Positions 36,905-46,331 of a stretch of DNA of 64,000 nt are shown here, piece by piece. The notes under the pieces are model-generated. The model searched no databases. It saw nothing but the letters and a program-made list of their open reading frames with translations, and was not told the origin of the DNA. Both the position numbers and the translations under genes were made by a program. The stretch is from Enterococcus saccharolyticus subsp. saccharolyticus (GTDB lineage: Bacteria; Bacillota; Bacilli; Lactobacillales; Enterococcaceae): contig NZ_CP118957.1 in NCBI RefSeq assembly GCF_029023825.1, forward strand, positions 429,501 through 493,500. The letters are read 5' to 3'. The first letter of the stretch is position 1, and every line of letters begins with the position of its first letter.

Positions 36905-37822
36905 ATGAAATTATCGAAAAATAAGCGTAATTCATGGGTATCGAAAGATCAATTTTTTTATTTAGCAATGATTATTCCAGGAATAATTTTTTTATTGATT
37001 TTCAATTATGGTCCAATGTTTGGTTTATGGATGGCTTTTCAAGATTTTGTACCAGCAAAAGGCATTTTCAATTCTCAATTTGTTGGCTTAGATAATTTTA
37101 ACTATTTATTTCATTTACCTGATATTTGGAAAGTTACTTATAATACTATTTTTATTGCAGTAGGTAAAATCATTTTAAATACAGTGATTCCTATTATTTT
37201 TGCGATATTGTTAAATGAGATACGAGTGAAGTGGATGAAAAAATCAATGCAAACGATTGTTTATTTACCGTATTTTCTTTCATGGGTTATTTTGGGTTCT
37301 GTAGTTGTTAATCTATTTAATCTAGATGGTGTGGTCAATCAAATTTTAGAATCTATCGGTCTAACTTCGATTAATTTTTTAGGGAGTAATAAAGTGTTTC
37401 CACATTTGTTAATCTGGACAGATGTTTGGAAAGGTTTCGGTTATAATTCTATCATCTTCCTCGCAGCTATTACTTCAATTGATCCAGGTTTGTATGAAGC
37501 TGCCACAATGGATGGTGCGAGTTGGTGGCAAAAAGTCCGGCATGTCACTTTACCAGGAATGATGCCATTTATTATTCTTATGACTATTTTGGCATTACCG
37601 GGAATTTTAAGTGCCGGATTTGACCAAGTATATAATTTATATTCCCCACCAGTTTATGCAAGCGGAGATGTGCTAGATACGTATGTTTATCGGATTGGTT
37701 TGATTGGTCGAGATTACAGTTTAGGTACAGCAGTAGGTCTCGTTCGTTCGGTAGTGGGATTAATTTTGATTTATGTATCTAATAAAATAGCGGAAAAATC
37801 AACCAATAGAGTGATGTTCTAA
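36905..37822 (+). CDS. oligosaccharide ABC permease, LplB/YteP type
   Basis: A 305-residue membrane protein with six predicted helices, beginning with a short basic cytoplasmic tail and IIPGIIFLLIFNYGPMFGLWMAFQ, typical of LplB/YteP. The EAA loop reads YEAATMDGASWWQKVRHVTLP (about residues 197-217). AAGGAGG lies 6 bases before the ATG. It forms the channel with the gene 18 bases downstream. No ATPase is encoded in the operon; a shared MsmX-type ATPase is the expected partner. Confidence 0.92.
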   Translation: MKLSKNKRNSWVSKDQFFYLAMIIPGIIFLLIFNYGPMFGLWMAFQDFVPAKGIFNSQFVGLDNFNYLFHLPDIWKVTYNTIFIAVGKIILNTVIPIIFAILLNEIRVKWMKKSMQTIVYLPYFLSWVILGSVVVNLFNLDGVVNQILESIGLTSINFLGSNKVFPHLLIWTDVWKGFGYNSIIFLAAITSIDPGLYEAATMDGASWWQKVRHVTLPGMMPFIILMTILALPGILSAGFDQVYNLYSPPVYASGDVLDTYVYRIGLIGRDYSLGTAVGLVRSVVGLILIYVSNKIAEKSTNRVMF

Positions 37823-37840
37823 CTAAAGGAGAGACGGAAA

Positions 37841-38728
37841 ATGAAAGAAAAATTTGGTGTTCGCCAATTAATTATTTATTTTATAGTCATACTGTTAACG
37901 TTATCTTGTCTGATTCCAATGGTCAATGTACTATCTATTTCATTAAGTAGTTCAACAGCAGTAGCAGGAAATCGAGTAGGGTTATGGCCTGTTGAGTTAA
38001 CTTTAGCAGCATATGAGAGAATTATGAATGATGGTCAGTTTTGGCGCTCGTTTGGAATTTCGGTCTTTCGAGTATTTGCTTCTTTAATTCTTAATTTGGT
38101 TATTATTGTAACGATGTCCTATCCGTTATCCAAATCCAAGAAGGTCTTTCGTTCGCGAAGATTTTTTATGGGATTAATTATTTTTGCAATGTTATTTAAT
38201 GGAGGGATGATTCCAACCTATTTGGTTATACGAAATTTAGGATTAATCAATAGTATTTGGTCATTGATTTTGCCTGGAGCCGTACCAATAGGCAGTATTA
38301 TTCTAGTGATGAATTTTTTCCGTGGAGTTCCAAAATCACTTGAAGAATCAGCATGGTTAGACGGAGCCAATCCGTGGCAAATTTTAACTAGAATTTATAT
38401 TCCCATCTCTTTACCTTCTTTAGCAACTGTTTCGCTATTTAGTATAGTTGGTAGTTGGAATGATTTTATGAGTGGATTGATTTACATGACAAAACCGCAG
38501 AATTATCCATTGATGACGTATATCCAATCACTAACAGTCAATATTGCTGAAACTATTCAAAATGCGTCTGGAATGAGTTCAGAACAATTACAAAGCTTAT
38601 TAGCTGTTTCTGAACAAAACTTAAATGCTGCTAAAATTGTCGTTGCTATTGTTCCGTTGTTAATCATTTATCCATTTTTACAAAAATATTTTGTACAAGG
38701 AATTGTTGTGGGTGCAGTGAAGGAGTAG
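37841..38728 (+). CDS. oligosaccharide ABC permease, LplC/YtcP type
   Basis: A 295-residue membrane protein. It shows the long second-loop pattern ISLSSSTAVAGNRVGLWPVELTLAAYERI of LplC/YtcP permeases, and an EAA loop EESAWLDGANPWQILTRIYIP. AAAGGAGAG precedes the ATG. It is the partner of the LplB-like gene and is followed after 6 bases by the DUF624 gene. Confidence 0.92.
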   Translation: MKEKFGVRQLIIYFIVILLTLSCLIPMVNVLSISLSSSTAVAGNRVGLWPVELTLAAYERIMNDGQFWRSFGISVFRVFASLILNLVIIVTMSYPLSKSKKVFRSRRFFMGLIIFAMLFNGGMIPTYLVIRNLGLINSIWSLILPGAVPIGSIILVMNFFRGVPKSLEESAWLDGANPWQILTRIYIPISLPSLATVSLFSIVGSWNDFMSGLIYMTKPQNYPLMTYIQSLTVNIAETIQNASGMSSEQLQSLLAVSEQNLNAAKIVVAIVPLLIIYPFLQKYFVQGIVVGAVKE

Positions 38729-38734
38729 AAAATA

Positions 38735-39376
38735 ATGGAAAATTTATTTCGTATAGATGGGCTAGTTTATCGAGTAATGTTAAAAATTTGGCAGTTATTA
38801 TTGCTCAACTTCTTGATTTTAATGGCAAGTTTACCGCTAATTACCATTGGAGCTGCTCAAACAGCAGGCTTTACTGTCACAACACACATGATTACTAAAG
38901 GTGAAACTCAGATTCTAGCGACCTTTGTCACATCGTTTAAAAAGAATTTCAAGCAAAGTACTTTATTATGGGGGATATTATTGCTTAGTAGTAGTATCCT
39001 AATTATTAATTGGAATTACTTGATTCAATTTCAGCAATGGGGAAGTTGGGTAACAATCGGTTTGGGGATTGTTACGTTGCTTGTACTGAATCTATTTCAA
39101 TATGCGTTTTTCTATATTGCACGTTTTGATGACTCGTTCAAATCTACTATACGAAATTTATTGAAATTGCCTATACGTTATCCAGTACGTAGTATGCTTT
39201 TAATGATTGCTGGGGGCTTGCCATTGGGAGTGATGACATTATCTCCATATACTTTTGTTTTTGGTTTGTATATGAGTTGTTTTTTAGGCATTAGTCTGGT
39301 TCACTTTTTCCGAAGCTATTTGCTTTTAAGTTTCTTTGAGAAAGTGGTGGAAAGAGGAGGAGAAAAAGATAAATAA
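38735..39376 (+). CDS. DUF624 membrane protein (YesL-like)
   Basis: A 213-residue integral membrane protein with about five hydrophobic helices. The opening FRIDGLVYRVMLKIWQLLLLNFLILMASLPLITIGAAQTA is the DUF624/YesL signature. Such proteins are regularly encoded with LplABC and YesMN genes in polysaccharide-use loci, but their function is not known. It ends the operon; its stop codon lies inside the long terminator hairpin. Confidence 0.88.
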   Translation: MENLFRIDGLVYRVMLKIWQLLLLNFLILMASLPLITIGAAQTAGFTVTTHMITKGETQILATFVTSFKKNFKQSTLLWGILLLSSSILIINWNYLIQFQQWGSWVTIGLGIVTLLVLNLFQYAFFYIARFDDSFKSTIRNLLKLPIRYPVRSMLLMIAGGLPLGVMTLSPYTFVFGLYMSCFLGISLVHFFRSYLLLSFFEKVVERGGEKDK

Positions 39377-39434
39377 AAAAGAACGAATTATCTAAGAGTT
39401 GTATTCCATACAGCTTAGATAATTCGTTCTTTTT
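39376..39434. terminator. 21-bp perfect bidirectional terminator
   Basis: Arms 39376-39396 and 39414-39434 are perfectly complementary and start and end in A/T runs. The stem touches the stop codons of both converging genes. Confidence 0.9.
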
Positions 39435-40416
39435 ACGTTGTTTGTCCTTGTAAAACTTTTACCGGTAATTTATATGCAGGTTCCCATTGTTTATCGGGAT
39501 AAGTAATGCGTTGAATCAATAATTCCACCAGTAATTCAGCTAGCTCATCGATGGGTTGGACAATCGTAGTTAATTTTGGAAAATAATTTTGTACAAAACG
39601 CGTTCCATCATAGCCGACTAATTTTAAATCTTCTGGAATTTTACGTTGCATGTCTTGGCAAAGATTGTAGACAAGGATGGCGGTTAAATCATCGGTACAA
39701 AATAACCCATCGATGTCTTCTTCTTCTAAAATTCGTTTAATACGCATGGTTTTCAACGCTAAGGAATGTTCAAATGATTCAAAACGATAGACATGTTCTG
39801 TTAGTTTTTGCGTTTTTAAAAAATCAATGTACCCATGTAAACGGTCGTTGGTTGGAGAACCCGAGGCGTTACTTCCGGTAATAATCCCAATTTTTTTTGC
39901 ACCTTGGGAAAATAAATATTCGGTTGCCATGTAGCCACCTTGATAATTATCGCCGCCGATAATAGGTATGCTGTCTGCTAACGCACGGTCGAATGACACA
40001 ATTGGTAAATTGACTTGTTCATATTCTTTGATCCCTAAATTGTGTGCGCCAGCAATAATGCCATCGACTTTATTGGCAGCAAGCATATTCAAATAAGCTT
40101 GCTCTTTTTCTTTATTATTGGCACTGTCACATAAAATTGATTTATAGCCTCGTTTGAAAAATTTTGTTTCTAGTTTTTCAACCAATTCACCGAAAAATGG
40201 GTTGGCTACTGTTGGAAAAATCAAGCCGATTAATTGCGTATTTTTTCCTTGTAGCGAACGAGCTAATGAATTTGGCTGATAATTCAATTCTTTCATTGCT
40301 GCGTGGACTTTATCAATGGTTTTTTGACTTAATGAACCATAGTTATTAATCACGCGTGAAACAGTCGTTGGTGAAACGCCTGCTTTTTTTGCAACATCTG
40401 TGAGTTTAATTGCCAT
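39433..40416 (-). CDS. scrR: LacI family sucrose operon repressor
   Basis: A 327-residue repressor with helix-turn-helix IKLTDVAKKAGVSPTTVSRVI (residues 3-23), the LacI hinge LNYQPNSLARSLQGK and a sugar-binding domain including VSFDRALADSIPIIGGDNYQGG. It starts 12 bases after the scrB stop, forming scrB-scrR. Two operator-like sites matching each other lie between scrB and scrA, so it probably represses both divergent transcripts. Fructose-containing phosphorylated sugars are the usual inducers of ScrR proteins. Confidence 0.9.
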   Translation of the reverse strand: MAIKLTDVAKKAGVSPTTVSRVINNYGSLSQKTIDKVHAAMKELNYQPNSLARSLQGKNTQLIGLIFPTVANPFFGELVEKLETKFFKRGYKSILCDSANNKEKEQAYLNMLAANKVDGIIAGAHNLGIKEYEQVNLPIVSFDRALADSIPIIGGDNYQGGYMATEYLFSQGAKKIGIITGSNASGSPTNDRLHGYIDFLKTQKLTEHVYRFESFEHSLALKTMRIKRILEEEDIDGLFCTDDLTAILVYNLCQDMQRKIPEDLKLVGYDGTRFVQNYFPKLTTIVQPIDELAELLVELLIQRITYPDKQWEPAYKLPVKVLQGQTT

Positions 40417-40428
40417 CGTCTATACTCC

Positions 40429-41916
40429 TTAGTTTTGTGATGATGACCGTAATTCCCAGTAATTCCCAGTATATTCTCCTTGATTTCCTTCAATGAAGAG
40501 GTGCGTTTCGCCTGCTTGTGGGAAGACACGTGAAGTTAATGCGTATTCACCATCATTGACGAAAATCTCACAAATTGATTTGTCGGCAAACACTTGCAGT
40601 TTTACTGCTTGGTTTTGGGTAAGTGTGATTGTCCGTGTGTTACCAAATACTTCATTTAACGGTAAGCTCACTTGAGAACGGTCTAAGATTATCTTACCAT
40701 TTTTTGTGTCAAAATGAAGCGCTAACTTATGGTTATTTTGTTCATCTGCAAAGAAAGAGAGTGTCCCTTGACTATCAGCGGGTAAATTCACTTCAAGCTC
40801 ATAACAATTGGTTGTATTTGTTACAACTGCTTGACGCGCTGCCAGTGTTCCTTGCACGGATGTTTGTGTCTGACGCAACGCTTGGTGTTCTGCAACAGGT
40901 TGTTGGTATAAGCGATTGTCTTGAATACGCAATTCACGGACTAAAGTTAAACAATGTGCCCAACCTTCTGTATCTGTTGGATAAGCCAATTCTGGCAAAC
41001 CAGCCCAACCAACACTTAATACGCGACCATCTGGTGCATTGAATGCTTGTGTGGCATAAACGTCAAAACCATCATCTAAGTTTTGTAAGGGCTGTGGATT
41101 AACAATTTTAACATTCTCAACGTCAAAAGAATCGCCAATAATCACCATATTTGGATAAATATTTTCATATGGAGCAACCGTTTTTTCCATTCCTTGTGGA
41201 CAGAAGATTAACACGGGACGTTCATCGATAAAGAGGAGGTTTGGACATTCAACCATGAAGCCCATTGAGTCGTTTGTGAAATCTAATTCTCCTAATAATG
41301 TCCAATCCGTAACATTTGCGCTTTGGTAAACCAATACTTTTCCTTCTTCTTGGTCATTTTGTGCACCAATCACTAATAAATAACCTTCGCCGTAAGGGAT
41401 GACTTGGGGATCACGAAAATGCATCGTATATCCTTTCGGTGGTGTTGGAATTAGCGGTTTTTCGATTTTTGTGACGTGATTGTTTTGATCCATCCACGCC
41501 CCTAGTTGATAAGAAGCGCGTGACCAATTTTCTCCACGGACATTTCCTGTGTAGGCTAACAAGAGTTGATCGCCTACAGGTAAGGCTGTTCCTGAATAAA
41601 CACCATGACTATCGTAGGAATTGTTAGGAAGTAAACCGTAGCCTTCGTCTTGCCAATCAACTAAATTTGTTGAAGAAAGGTGATACCAAGATTTTAAACC
41701 GTGAACTGGACCATATGGATAAAGTTGGTAAAAAAGATGCCAGCGTCCATTAAAATAAGAAAAACCATTGGGATCGTTTAATAAACCTGAGTTTGGTTGA
41801 ATATGATAATTCATGTGCCACGGTGAATTTTTCTTAGCGTCAATTAGTTGTTGTTCATACGTTTGATTCCATTTTTCATAGGGGCGGTAACGCATTTCAG
41901 TTGTCCATTCGTTCAT
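40429..41916 (-). CDS. scrB: sucrose-6-phosphate hydrolase, GH32
   Basis: A 495-residue cytosolic enzyme that cleaves sucrose-6-phosphate to glucose-6-phosphate and fructose. The GH32 motifs are all present: HIQPNSGLLNDPNGFSYFNG with the nucleophile Asp, HFRDPQVIPY for transition-state binding, and MVECPNLLFI with the acid/base Glu. A C-terminal beta-sandwich domain ends with SICEIFVNDGEYALTSRVF. A GGAGC ribosome site precedes the ATG. It is divergent from scrA across a 217-base region with two operators. Confidence 0.95.
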   Translation of the reverse strand: MNEWTTEMRYRPYEKWNQTYEQQLIDAKKNSPWHMNYHIQPNSGLLNDPNGFSYFNGRWHLFYQLYPYGPVHGLKSWYHLSSTNLVDWQDEGYGLLPNNSYDSHGVYSGTALPVGDQLLLAYTGNVRGENWSRASYQLGAWMDQNNHVTKIEKPLIPTPPKGYTMHFRDPQVIPYGEGYLLVIGAQNDQEEGKVLVYQSANVTDWTLLGELDFTNDSMGFMVECPNLLFIDERPVLIFCPQGMEKTVAPYENIYPNMVIIGDSFDVENVKIVNPQPLQNLDDGFDVYATQAFNAPDGRVLSVGWAGLPELAYPTDTEGWAHCLTLVRELRIQDNRLYQQPVAEHQALRQTQTSVQGTLAARQAVVTNTTNCYELEVNLPADSQGTLSFFADEQNNHKLALHFDTKNGKIILDRSQVSLPLNEVFGNTRTITLTQNQAVKLQVFADKSICEIFVNDGEYALTSRVFPQAGETHLFIEGNQGEYTGNYWELRSSSQN

Positions 41917-41955
41917 TATAAATGTGCTCCTTTTGTAAGTGTATTCTTTGCATTA

Positions 41956-41993
41956 AAGATAGCGTATTTTCATCTTTATGTCAAACGTATAAC
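41956..41993 (-). promoter_or_regulatory. scrB promoter with ScrR operator
   Basis: On the minus strand TTGACA (41984-41979) and TATCTT (41961-41956) are 17 bases apart. The site GTCAAACGTATAAC (41980-41993, plus-strand reading) overlaps the -35 and is the reverse complement, with two mismatches, of the site before scrA. Confidence 0.75.
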
Positions 41994-42056
41994 AGTTTAA
42001 TAAAGGTTGATAAAACAATGAAGATTGCGTTTTCTAAAAATAATAAAAATAAATTT

Positions 42057-42093
42057 GATAAACGTTTGACAATTTTGGTAAATGGGTTATAAT
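42057..42093 (+). promoter_or_regulatory. scrA promoter with ScrR operator
   Basis: TTGACA (42066-42071) and TATAAT (42088-42093), 16-base spacer. GATAAACGTTTGAC (42057-42070) overlaps the -35 in the mirror arrangement of the scrB site. Confidence 0.8.
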
Positions 42094-42133
42094 AAAAGTC
42101 AGAAAAAGCGATTACATTCGAGGAGGAAATAAA

Positions 42134-44086
42134 ATGGATCACAAAAAAGTCGCGTTAGAAGTTATCGATGCAGTCGGAGAAGACAATCTGATTGCAGCAG
42201 CTCATTGTGCCACCCGGCTACGTTTAGTTTTGAGAGATACAAGCAAAATCAATCAAAGCGCACTGGATAATAATGATGATGTGAAAGGAACGTTTGAAAC
42301 AAACGGTCAATATCAAATCATTATCGGACCTGGTGATGTAAACAAAGTCTATGCAGAAATTGTTCAAGCTACTGGTGTCAAAGAAGCATCAACTGACGAT
42401 TTAAAAGAAATCGCTGCCAGTGGTAAAAAACCAAATCCTGTGATGGCAATGGTTAAAGCATTATCTGATATCTTTGTACCACTGATTCCGGCATTAGTTG
42501 CTGGTGGTTTGTTAATGGCGATTAACAACGTGTTAACGTCGCAAGGATTATTTGGTCCCCAATCAGTTGTAGAAATGTTTCCGGCATTCAACGATTTTGC
42601 AAGTATTATTAATTTATTAGCGTCGGCACCATTTGCATTCTTACCAGTCTTGGTAGGGTATTCTGCAACACAACGTTTTGGTGGAAACGGTTATCTAGGG
42701 GCAGCAATGGCGATGGCAATGGTTATGCCAAATCTTGTAAACGGTTATGGTGTAGCAAATGCGATTGCAGAAGGTACTATGCCTTATTGGAATATTTTTG
42801 GTTTACAAGTAGCACAAGCTGGTTACCAAGGTTCAGTTTTACCAGTTATCGCGGTGTCTTACATTTTGGCAAACTTGGAAAACTTCTTCCATAAACGCAT
42901 TCCAAAAGTATTTGACTTTACCTTTACACCGATGTTAGCAATAATTATTACCGGATTTTTAACGTTTACGATTGTTGGTCCAGTGATGCGTACGGTTTCT
43001 GATGGTTTAACAGATTCTTTAGTTTGGTTATATACAACAACTGGTGCAGTTGGTTTAGGTTTGTTTGGTACATTTTATTCTTCAATTGTTATCACTGGTT
43101 TGCACCAAAGTTTCCCAGCAATTGAGACAACTTTATTAGCGGATGTTGCAAGAACAGGTGGATCATTCATCTTCCCAATCGCAGCGATGGCAAATATTGC
43201 TCAAGGTGCAGCAACATTTGCGGTATTCTTTATTACTAAAAATGAAAAACAAAAGAGTTTAGCTTCTTCTGCAGGGATTTCAGCAATGTTAGGGATTACT
43301 GAACCAGCAATCTTTGGGGTAAACTTAAAATTAAAATATCCATTTGTTTGTGCGATGATTGCTTCAGGTATCGCAAGTGTATTTATTGGTTTACTACATG
43401 TTTTAGCTGTTTCAATGGGACCTGCAGGAATTATCGGATTCATTTCAATTGCTGCAAAATCAATCCCAAGTTTCTTAATCTGTGCAGTGATTAGTTTTGT
43501 GGTCGCATTTGCGTTAACATTTGTTTATGGTAAAAAGAAAATGTCTGAACCAGAAGTAGCAGTAGCGACTGCTACAACAACAACTGTGACACCAGAAGCG
43601 CCAGCGTCAACAGTAGCAAGTACTTCAACTGTAGCGGTTGAAAAAGTAAGTTCTCCAGTTAAAGGACAAGCAGTTGCTTTATCAACAGTGAATGATCCAG
43701 TTTTTTCAAGCGAAATGATGGGTAAAGGAATTGCGGTAGTCCCTGAAAGTGACGAAGTTTTTGCCCCCGTTGATGGCACGTTGACTGTTGTTTATGATAC
43801 AAAACATGCATACGGTATTGAATCAGATAAAGGTGCTGAAATTTTAATTCACATTGGGATCGACACAGTGAACTTAGCGGGTGAACATTTCACGACAGCG
43901 AAACAAAGTGGCGACCAAGTGAAAAAAGGTGATCTGTTAGGTACGTTTGATCGTGCAGCAATCAAAAAAGCAGGATACGATGATACTGTTATGGTGATTG
44001 TAACAAATACAGCGAATTATTCTGACGTTGCTCCTTTAGGAAAAACAGGAGTAGCTGCAGGCGAAGAGATTTTTGAGATTAAATAA
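42134..44086 (+). CDS. scrA: sucrose-specific PTS transporter EIIBCA
   Basis: A 650-residue membrane transporter that imports and phosphorylates sucrose. Domain order is B (residues 1-85, phospho-Cys25 in [10 protein letters not shown]), C (about 105-460, ten or so membrane helices, with [18 protein letters not shown]), a Thr/Ala/Val-rich linker (about 470-510), and A (about 520-650, phospho-His in [11 protein letters not shown]). AGGAGG precedes the ATG. The last base of its TAA is the first base of the next ATG, so translation is coupled to the GH13 gene. A trehalose specificity is possible, but scrB and scrR next door favour sucrose. Confidence 0.93.
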   Translation: MDHKKVALEVIDAVGEDNLIAAAHCATRLRLVLRDTSKINQSALDNNDDVKGTFETNGQYQIIIGPGDVNKVYAEIVQATGVKEASTDDLKEIAASGKKPNPVMAMVKALSDIFVPLIPALVAGGLLMAINNVLTSQGLFGPQSVVEMFPAFNDFASIINLLASAPFAFLPVLVGYSATQRFGGNGYLGAAMAMAMVMPNLVNGYGVANAIAEGTMPYWNIFGLQVAQAGYQGSVLPVIAVSYILANLENFFHKRIPKVFDFTFTPMLAIIITGFLTFTIVGPVMRTVSDGLTDSLVWLYTTTGAVGLGLFGTFYSSIVITGLHQSFPAIETTLLADVARTGGSFIFPIAAMANIAQGAATFAVFFITKNEKQKSLASSAGISAMLGITEPAIFGVNLKLKYPFVCAMIASGIASVFIGLLHVLAVSMGPAGIIGFISIAAKSIPSFLICAVISFVVAFALTFVYGKKKMSEPEVAVATATTTTVTPEAPASTVASTSTVAVEKVSSPVKGQAVALSTVNDPVFSSEMMGKGIAVVPESDEVFAPVDGTLTVVYDTKHAYGIESDKGAEILIHIGIDTVNLAGEHFTTAKQSGDQVKKGDLLGTFDRAAIKKAGYDDTVMVIVTNTANYSDVAPLGKTGVAAGEEIFEIK

Positions 44087-45687
44087 TGACAAACCAAAGC
44101 TGGTGGAAATCAGCGGTGATTTATCAAATCTATCCGCGTAGTTTTCAAGATAGCAATAATGATGGAATCGGTGATTTACCAGGCATCATTGAACGACTAG
44201 ACTATTTAGCAACGTTAGGAATTGATGCTATTTGGCTAAGCCCAGTTTATCGTTCACCAAATGATGATAACGGTTATGACATTAGTGATTATGAAGCAAT
44301 CGGTGAAGAGTATGGGTCCATGGATGACATGGACCGCTTGATTGCCGAAGCAAACCAACGCAATATCAAAATTATTATGGATTTAGTGGTAAACCACACG
44401 TCGGATGAACATCCATGGTTCCAGCAAGCGTTACAAGGAAAAGATAATCCTTATCATGATTTCTTTGTCTGGCGTGATACACCGAATGAATTAGAATCAA
44501 ACTTTAGTGGTTCAGCGTGGGAGTATGTTCCTGCATTAGGTGAATATTACTTGCATCTGCATTCCATTAAACAACCAGATTTAAACTGGGAAAATCCAGA
44601 AATGCGCCAAGCGATTTGGGATATGATGAATTTCTGGCTAGAAAAAGGCATTGGTGGTTTCCGTTTAGATGTGATTGACTTAATTGGGAAAGAACCTGAC
44701 AACTTAATCACGAAAAATGGTCCTAAATTGCATGAATTACTTCAAGAAATGAACGAAAAAACGTTTGGTGCTTATGATGTCGTAACAGTAGGCGAAACAT
44801 GGGGCGCAACACCTGAAATTGCGGAATTATACTCAAAACCAGAACGGAACGAATTGTCGATGGTTTTCCAATTTGAACACATTAATTTGGACAAACAAGC
44901 TGGAAAACGTAAGTGGGATTTGAAAAAACTAGATCCACAAGATTTGCATGACGTTTTCTCAAAATGGCAAATTGAATTAGATGGTAAAGGATGGAATTCT
45001 TTATTTTGGAACAACCACGACTTACCGCGAATTGTCTCACGTTGGGGCAATGATTCAGAAGAATTCCGTGAAGTGAGTGGGAAAATGCTCGCAATTTACT
45101 TGCACTTTATGAAAGGTACGCCGTATATTTACCAAGGGGAAGAACTTGGTATGACGAATTTCCCAGTAGCGGATATTTCAGAAGTAGACGATATTGAAAG
45201 TCGTCGAATGTATGCGGAACGTTTAGAACAAGGGTACAGTAAAGAAGCGATGATCACGTCAATCAATGCAAAAGGGCGTGACAATGCACGTCATCCAATG
45301 CAATGGAATGACACTGAACACGCTGGTTTTACACAAGGAACACCTTGGTTACCTGCACATCCAAATAAAGCGAGTATCAACGTTGAAAAAGCCTTGGATA
45401 ATCCAGCGTCAATTTTTTATACGTATCAAAAACTAATTGCTTTACGTAAAGAAAAACAAGTAATTATTGATGGTAGTTATGAAATAGTCGCAACGGAAAA
45501 TCCAAATGTGCTAGCATACACACGGACATTAGGTGAAGAACGATTGTTTGTTGTCGTAAACTTTTCAGAAGAAGTCCAAACGTATCAATTGGCACACACG
45601 GAGTTTAAAGAAACGTTGATTCATAATTACAACACACCAATTACAACAACTTTACAACCGTACGAAGCATTTGCAGTAGAAATCTAA
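44086..45687 (+). CDS. GH13 alpha-glucosidase (oligo-1,6-glucosidase-like)
   Basis: A 533-residue cytosolic GH13 enzyme. The four conserved regions are MDLVVNHTSDEH, GGFRLDVIDLIG (nucleophile Asp), VVTVGETWGA (acid/base Glu) and FWNNHDLPR; QPDLNWENP marks the oligo-1,6-glucosidase/alpha-glucosidase subfamily 31. It overlaps scrA by one base. Placement in a sucrose PTS operon suggests action on isomaltose-type sugars or sucrose isomers carried by the same PTS, possibly as phosphates. Trehalose-6-phosphate hydrolase is the main alternative. A damaged paralogue lies at 61350. Confidence 0.88.
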   Translation: MTNQSWWKSAVIYQIYPRSFQDSNNDGIGDLPGIIERLDYLATLGIDAIWLSPVYRSPNDDNGYDISDYEAIGEEYGSMDDMDRLIAEANQRNIKIIMDLVVNHTSDEHPWFQQALQGKDNPYHDFFVWRDTPNELESNFSGSAWEYVPALGEYYLHLHSIKQPDLNWENPEMRQAIWDMMNFWLEKGIGGFRLDVIDLIGKEPDNLITKNGPKLHELLQEMNEKTFGAYDVVTVGETWGATPEIAELYSKPERNELSMVFQFEHINLDKQAGKRKWDLKKLDPQDLHDVFSKWQIELDGKGWNSLFWNNHDLPRIVSRWGNDSEEFREVSGKMLAIYLHFMKGTPYIYQGEELGMTNFPVADISEVDDIESRRMYAERLEQGYSKEAMITSINAKGRDNARHPMQWNDTEHAGFTQGTPWLPAHPNKASINVEKALDNPASIFYTYQKLIALRKEKQVIIDGSYEIVATENPNVLAYTRTLGEERLFVVVNFSEEVQTYQLAHTEFKETLIHNYNTPITTTLQPYEAFAVEI

Positions 45688-45689
45688 AC

Positions 45690-45725
45690 AAAAACGACTG
45701 GAGCATTTGTTCCAGTCGTTTTTTG
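45690..45725 (+). terminator. terminator of the scrA operon
   Basis: A 13-bp stem (45690-45702 with 45711-45723), 8-base loop, ending in T residues. Confidence 0.88.
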
Positions 45726-45829
45726 ACGTTCAGGCTAATATTTACGACGTTTAAGACAAAAATAATTGAGTCGCTTCGAAACATGTTATAGTAAAAAAAA
45801 ATACGTGATAGTAAAGGATAGGAAAGCGA

Positions 45830-46219
45830 TTGAATAAAAAATTCTTATTAAGCATGGTCGTGAATCTAGTACTTATCGGTGGAATCGGGGGACTTCTTTT
45901 TGAAAAACAGCAATCCAATCAGAGATTAAATGCCACTATTTTGCATGATACTATTTATAGAGCCAAACACGGAGATGATTCATGGAATACACAACGACCA
46001 GAAGGGTACTACTTATTCGCAGATGAGGAATATATTACGGTGAAAACATTTGGACAAAAGCAGTTAATGAAAGCGAGTATCAGGTCATTGGTAATGGTGT
46101 ATGTGAACTGGAACAGCATCAAGGGTTCGTTTTTGTGAAGGAAGACCATCTACAACTTAAATTATCAGAGAAGAATCCGTTGATTTTTGAGGAATATCTT
46201 ATTTTTGCTAAGTTTTAAG
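45830..46219 (+). pseudogene. small membrane-anchored protein, frameshifted
   Basis: A TTG-initiated frame with AGGATAGGA upstream encodes a signal-anchor (LLSMVVNLVLIGGIGGLLF) and then an extracytoplasmic part. At the A run 46046-46049 the sensible reading moves to another frame; adding one A would give QKAVNESEYQVIGNG followed by LEQHQGFVFVKEDHLQLKLS and end at TAA 46217-46219, about 130 residues in all. As it stands the first frame ends at 46138 with unnatural sequence. No family is recognised. A one-base deletion or a sequencing slip in the homopolymer are both possible. Confidence 0.6.
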
Positions 46220-46240
46220 TGAAACCGTGACATAAACAAA

Positions 46241-46331
46241 AAATAACCGAACGACAGAACATGAAAACTGCTCATTTTCACGGATTTTTCTGAACTGTAT
46301 GGGCAATTTCGTTATCGTTCGGTTATTTTAT
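46241..46331. terminator. long branched hairpin between converging genes
   Basis: A perfect 14-bp outer stem (46241-46254 with 46315-46328) encloses inner stems including GAAAA/TTTTC. It lies between the frameshifted small gene and the GH36 stop and has A and T runs outside, so it can terminate both ways. Confidence 0.7.

Noticed and set aside
42105-42120. cre site before scrA
   Set aside because: AAAAAGCGATTACA lacks the first two consensus bases; too weak to list as a site.
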